Source: an uncultured Actinomycetes bacterium (GTDB lineage: Bacteria; Actinomycetota; Acidimicrobiia; Acidimicrobiales; Microtrichaceae). From it: a stretch of 8,512 nt of DNA. Positions 5,629 to 8,512 of the stretch are shown here, piece after piece. The translations under genes were made by a program, and so were the position numbers. Every line of letters begins with the position of its first letter. The stretch's first letter is position 1. The DNA lies in assembly GCA_903953195.1 (NCBI GenBank), contig CAJBIS010000384.1, positions 1 through 8,512 on the forward strand, given 5' to 3'. The notes beneath the pieces were generated by a model that saw nothing but the letters and a program-made list of their open reading frames with translations, did not search any database and was not told where the DNA came from.

Positions 5629-6681
5629 GTGGAACGCGAGAAGGCACTGGAGATGGCGCTCAGCCAGATCGAGAAGCAGTACGGCAAGGGCTCGGTCATG
5701 AAGATGAGCGAGAAGGGCGCCATGGCGGTGGAGTCCATCTCCACCGGTGCGCTGGCACTCGACATCGCCCTCGGCGTCGGCGGCCTGCCCCGTGGCCGCG
5801 TCACCGAGATCTACGGCCCGGAGTCCTCGGGCAAGTCGACGCTCGCCATGCACGTGGTGGCCGAGGCCCAGCGCAACGGCGGTACCTGCGCCTACGTCGA
5901 CGCCGAGCACGCCATGGACCCGGTGTATGCCAGCCGGATCGGCGTCGACGTCGACGAGCTGCTCATCTCCCAGCCCGACACGGGGGAGCAGGCCCTCGAG
6001 ATCACCGACATGCTCATCCGATCCGGTGCGATCGACGTGATCGTGATCGACTCGGTGGCAGCGCTCACGCCTCGTGCCGAGATCGAGGGTGAGATGGGCG
6101 ACACCCACGTCGGCCTCCAGGCCCGGCTCATGTCGCAGGCGCTGCGCAAGCTGACGTCGAACCTCAACAAGTCGAACACCATCTGCATCTTCATCAACCA
6201 GCTCCGCGAGAAGATCGGTGTGATGTTCGGCTCGCCCGAGACCACGCCCGGCGGCCGTGCGCTGAAGTTCTACTCGTCGGTCCGTCTCGACATCCGGCGC
6301 ATCGAGTCCATCAAGGACGGCGTCGAGGTCGTGGGCAACCGCACCCGCGTGAAGGTCGTCAAGAACAAGGTGGCCCCGCCGTTCAAGCAGGCCGAGTTCG
6401 ACATCATGTACGGCCGTGGCATCAGTCGAGAGGGCTCCCTCCTCGACATCGCCGTCGACCTCGACATCGTGAAGAAGTCGGGTGCCTGGTACACCTACGA
6501 GGGTGAGCAGCTCGGCCAGGGCCGGGAGAACGCCAAGACGTTCCTCTGCGAGCACCCCGAGATCATGATGGAGATCCAGGACCGGGTGCTCCGTCAGGTC
6601 GGCATCACCGATGAGGGTGTCGAGGCCGAGGAGGCCGAGGGCGACGTCCACCCGGACGACCTGCCCATCAGCCTCGACTGA
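5629..6681 (+). CDS. recA: Recombinase RecA
   Basis: RecA forms ATP-dependent filaments on single-stranded DNA, pairs homologous strands, and triggers LexA self-cleavage. The 350-residue length is typical. Visible parts: N-terminal helix with KALEMALSQIEKQYGKGSVM (5-24); Walker A GPESSGKST (63-71); the EHAMD segment (93-97) with the conserved acidic residue used in ATP hydrolysis; Walker B VIVIDSVAAL (137-146); GEMGDTHVGLQARLMSQALRKL (154-175) for loop L1; INQLREKIGVMFGSPETTPGGRALKFY (189-215) for loop L2; and an acidic C-terminal tail. It carries no intein and no frameshift. The start is GTG 5629, with GAAGGGA 7 nt upstream. Expression should be SOS-inducible through the LexA box in its promoter. 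recX, often next to recA in actinobacteria, is absent here; miaB follows after 47 bp. Confidence 0.98.
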   Translation: MEREKALEMALSQIEKQYGKGSVMKMSEKGAMAVESISTGALALDIALGVGGLPRGRVTEIYGPESSGKSTLAMHVVAEAQRNGGTCAYVDAEHAMDPVYASRIGVDVDELLISQPDTGEQALEITDMLIRSGAIDVIVIDSVAALTPRAEIEGEMGDTHVGLQARLMSQALRKLTSNLNKSNTICIFINQLREKIGVMFGSPETTPGGRALKFYSSVRLDIRRIESIKDGVEVVGNRTRVKVVKNKVAPPFKQAEFDIMYGRGISREGSLLDIAVDLDIVKKSGAWYTYEGEQLGQGRENAKTFLCEHPEIMMEIQDRVLRQVGITDEGVEAEEAEGDVHPDDLPISLD

Positions 6682-6714
6682 CCCGCTCGGATTCCCGTGA
6701 CCACCGGCGGCCCG

Positions 6715-6720
6715 TAGCAT
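6715..6720 (+). promoter_or_regulatory. -10 element of a predicted leaderless or near-leaderless miaB promoter
   Basis: TAGCAT is followed by 8 nt (gggccccg) and the GTG at 6729. A weak TTCCCG lies 17 bp upstream at 6692-6697. No Shine-Dalgarno sequence precedes the GTG, so miaB probably has its own transcript in addition to any read-through from recA. Confidence 0.45.
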
Positions 6721-6728
6721 GGGCCCCG

Positions 6729-8201
6729 GTGTCACGGACCTACGCGGTGCGCACCTTCGGGTGCCAGATGAACGAACACGACTCGGAGCGGATCGCCGGG
6801 CTCCTCGAGGCCGACGGCCTCGTCCCGGCATCCGACCCGTCGTCGGCCGATGTCGTCGTGCTCAACACGTGCTGTATCCGTGAGAACGCCGACAACTAGC
6901 TCTATGGCACGCTCGGCCATCTGAAGTCGCTGAAGGACGCCCGTCCGGATCTCGAGATCGTCGTGGCCGGCTGCCTGGCCCAGAAGGATCGCGACACCAT
7001 CGCCGAGCGGGCACCACACGTCGACGTGGTGCTCGGCACCCACAACGTCCACCGGACCGTTGAGCTGCTCGATGAGCACCGCACCACGGGGCGTCCGGTC
7101 GTCGAGATCCTCGAGGCGACCACGGCGGACGACCACGAACTGTTCCCGTCAGCGCTACCCGTCGTGCGCAACACCGGGCACGCAGCGTGGGTGACCATCC
7201 AGATCGGCTGCGACAACTCGTGTGCCTTCTGCATCGTGCCGTCGGTCCGCGGACCCGAGATCAGTCGTTCGTTCGGCGACGTCGTCGACGAGGTGCGTCG
7301 CGCCGCGGCGGACGGTGTCACCGAGGTGACGCTGCTGGGGCAGAACGTGAACTCCTACGGCCGCGACATCGCGCTGGAACTGCGGGGCGACGCCGACGTT
7401 GCGGCCGAACGGGCGCTCCACCGTGCGGGCGAGCGTTGGGTCGCTGAGTCGACCGGGCGCCCACGACCGCTGTTCGCGGACCTGTTGCGTGCGGTCGGAA
7501 CAGTTCCCGGCATCCGTCGCGTCCGGTACACGAGTCCACACCCCAAGGACCTGCGTGACGACACCATCGAGGCCATGGCCGAGTCGGCGACGGTCTGCGA
7601 GCACCTGCACCTGCCGATGCAGTCGGGGAGTGACGCCGTCCTCGCGGCCATGCACCGGGGCTACACGGCTCAGCGATACGCCGAGCGTCTCGCTGCGGCA
7701 CGGGCGCTCATCCCGGACCTCGCCGTCACCACCGACATCATCGTCGGATTCCCCGGCGAGGCCGAGGCGGATTTCACCGACACGCTCGAACTCGCCGCCG
7801 ACTCGGCGTTCGACGGCGCCTTCACCTTCGTCTTCTCGCCCCGTCCGGGCACCGAGGCGGCGGAACTCGCGGCTGCGGCGGTGCCGCACGAGGTCGCCGT
7901 GGAACGGATGGGTCGCCTCCGGGCCGTCATCGAGCGGTCGTCCCTTCAGGCCAACCAGCGCCGCATCGGCGAGCTCGAGGAGGTCGTGGTCGAGGGGCCG
8001 TCCCGACGCGATCCGTCCCGGCTCTCGGCGCGTTCGCGCCACAACCGCATGGTGCACTTCGCGTCGCCCACACCGCTGCGAGCCGGGACCTACGCCACCG
8101 TGCGCGTGCTCGACGCCACCACCACGCACCTGGTCGCGGAGTTCGTCGACGTCGTCGCTCCGCCCGTTCATCGCACCCGGATTCCGGTTGCAGCCGGCTG
8201 A
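6729..8201 (+). pseudogene. miaB: tRNA-2-methylthio-N6-dimethylallyladenosine synthase MiaB, interrupted by in-frame TAG
   Basis: MiaB is a radical-SAM methylthiotransferase that converts i6A37 to ms2i6A37 in tRNAs reading UNN codons. The frame of 490 codons is complete except for TAG at 6897-6899 (codon 57), where relatives have ENADNKLYG; a single A-to-T change of AAG would explain it. Before the stop are TFGCQMN (C12) and NTCCIR (C48). After it come AGCLAQ (C82), the third auxiliary-cluster ligand, then CDNSCAFC (C161, C165, C168), the radical-SAM cluster motif, GQNVNSYGRD, SPHPKD, HLPMQSGSD, DIIVGFPGE and a C-terminal TRAM domain. An extra stretch of about 25-30 residues follows NSYGRD. 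The start is GTG 6729, 8 nt after a TAGCAT box. The gene could be a true nonsense mutant, a sequencing error or, least likely, recoded. The Rrf2 gene in this window ends in TAG at the normal family length, so TAG acts as a stop here. Confidence 0.85.
6963..8201 (+). CDS. miaB: Downstream open part of miaB (radical SAM and TRAM domains)
   Basis: This is the longest uninterrupted coding stretch of the broken miaB gene, opening at an in-frame GTG (codon 79 of the full gene) and giving 412 residues. It keeps C82 of the UPF0004 domain, the whole radical-SAM domain and the TRAM domain, but lacks C12 and C48, two of three ligands of the auxiliary [4Fe-4S] cluster that supplies or activates sulfur. 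A protein begun here would be expected to lack methylthiolation activity. No convincing ribosome binding site precedes this GTG, so it is more likely a remnant of the full frame than an independent gene. Confidence 0.55.
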   Translation: MAGCLAQKDRDTIAERAPHVDVVLGTHNVHRTVELLDEHRTTGRPVVEILEATTADDHELFPSALPVVRNTGHAAWVTIQIGCDNSCAFCIVPSVRGPEISRSFGDVVDEVRRAAADGVTEVTLLGQNVNSYGRDIALELRGDADVAAERALHRAGERWVAESTGRPRPLFADLLRAVGTVPGIRRVRYTSPHPKDLRDDTIEAMAESATVCEHLHLPMQSGSDAVLAAMHRGYTAQRYAERLAAARALIPDLAVTTDIIVGFPGEAEADFTDTLELAADSAFDGAFTFVFSPRPGTEAAELAAAAVPHEVAVERMGRLRAVIERSSLQANQRRIGELEEVVVEGPSRRDPSRLSARSRHNRMVHFASPTPLRAGTYATVRVLDATTTHLVAEFVDVVAPPVHRTRIPVAAG

Positions 8202-8512
8202 GCATCCGCTCGTCGCGGCGCAGGACGTCGGCGAGGTCGGGCGAGCGGCGTCCGACCCCGAGTACCGCTCCGATCCGGAGCGCACCGTCACGATGCTGGC
8301 GACGCTGCTCGGCGACCTGCACGACACGCACCCCGACCCGGGCACGCTCGTCACGGTCACTGCGATCGACGTCGCCGAGGGACTGCGGCGCGACCTCGAG
8401 CGTCACGCGCTCGATGCCGGTCGTCTCGATGCGGCCTACGTGCACATGAGCCTCGAGCGGCTCGTCGACGTCCTCGTGGGCGGGGTCGGGGCTCTCGCCG
8501 ATCGTCCGGTCG
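8188..8512 (+). CDS. Partial open frame, possibly phosphotransferase-like, cut by the window end
   Basis: The frame is open from the miaB end to the window edge (108 codons) with codon and residue composition like the real genes. TTG 8188 would overlap miaB by 14 bp; ATG 8293 is an internal alternative. The translation includes DVGEVGRAASDPEYRSDPER, then MLATLLGDLHDTHPDPG, and near the edge YVHMSLERLVDVLVGGVGAL. The order of a LATLLGDLHD helix followed by a linker and a long helix faintly recalls the middle of aminoglycoside-phosphotransferase-like kinases, whose HGD catalytic motif would lie just past the window. No catalytic residue is visible, so the family is a guess. The start codon is uncertain and the 3' end is missing. 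Confidence 0.45.
   Translation, partial: MQPAEHPLVAAQDVGEVGRAASDPEYRSDPERTVTMLATLLGDLHDTHPDPGTLVTVTAIDVAEGLRRDLERHALDAGRLDAAYVHMSLERLVDVLVGGVGALADRPV

Noticed and set aside
5515..6831. Minus-strand open frame of about 438 codons opposite recA
   Set aside because: It is a shadow of recA codon structure, with no motif and no plausible start signal, and it runs through the recA promoter region.
7155..8360. Minus-strand open frame of about 401 codons opposite miaB
   Set aside because: It is antisense to conserved radical-SAM and TRAM coding sequence and has no domain signature.

Overview
The window is a GC-rich stretch of bacterial chromosome. It is densely packed, with GTG starts as common as ATG, short intergenic gaps and almost exclusive use of TGA stops. 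Gene content points to Actinomycetota, and the class Acidimicrobiia (Ilumatobacter-like) is my best guess. The main support is a gene for Bpa/PafE, the ATP-independent activator of the actinobacterial 20S proteasome, together with an actinobacterial-type LexA box at recA and several leaderless promoters. The exact taxon is inference.

Layout. (1) 13-2124, plus strand: a tight run of a lysine-tailed DksA/TraR-like protein, lspA (signal peptidase II) and an RluD-type pseudouridine synthase; the last two overlap by 8 bp. (2) 2240-3187: a secreted or membrane-tethered protein with an N-terminal coiled coil, an internal twin-arginine-like signal and a C-terminal beta-rich actinobacterial surface domain. 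(3) 3178-3621, minus strand: an Rrf2-family regulator, convergent with the previous gene by a 10-bp overlap. It is divergent from (4) 3698-4846, a type I phosphodiesterase/nucleotide pyrophosphatase-like enzyme. (5) 4876-5430: bpa. (6) 5629-6681: recA, behind a well-defined SOS promoter flanked by two further perfect palindromes. (7) 6729-8201: miaB, interrupted by an in-frame TAG at codon 57 while the rest of the frame is intact and conserved. (8) 8188 to the window end: an open partial frame overlapping the end of miaB.

The genes are mostly housekeeping: lipoprotein maturation, rRNA and tRNA modification, proteasome activation and DNA repair. No CRISPR array, tRNA, rRNA, transposase, integrase or phage gene was seen, and no gap without a gene exceeds about 200 bases.

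The most useful observations are regulatory or concern gene integrity: the miaB nonsense codon, the architecture of the recA control region (two palindromes around a textbook LexA box, and a leader with paired repeats), and a recurring TANNNT box 7-8 nt before the start codon that predicts leaderless mRNAs for three genes. I found no convincing evidence of a wholly new multi-gene system.
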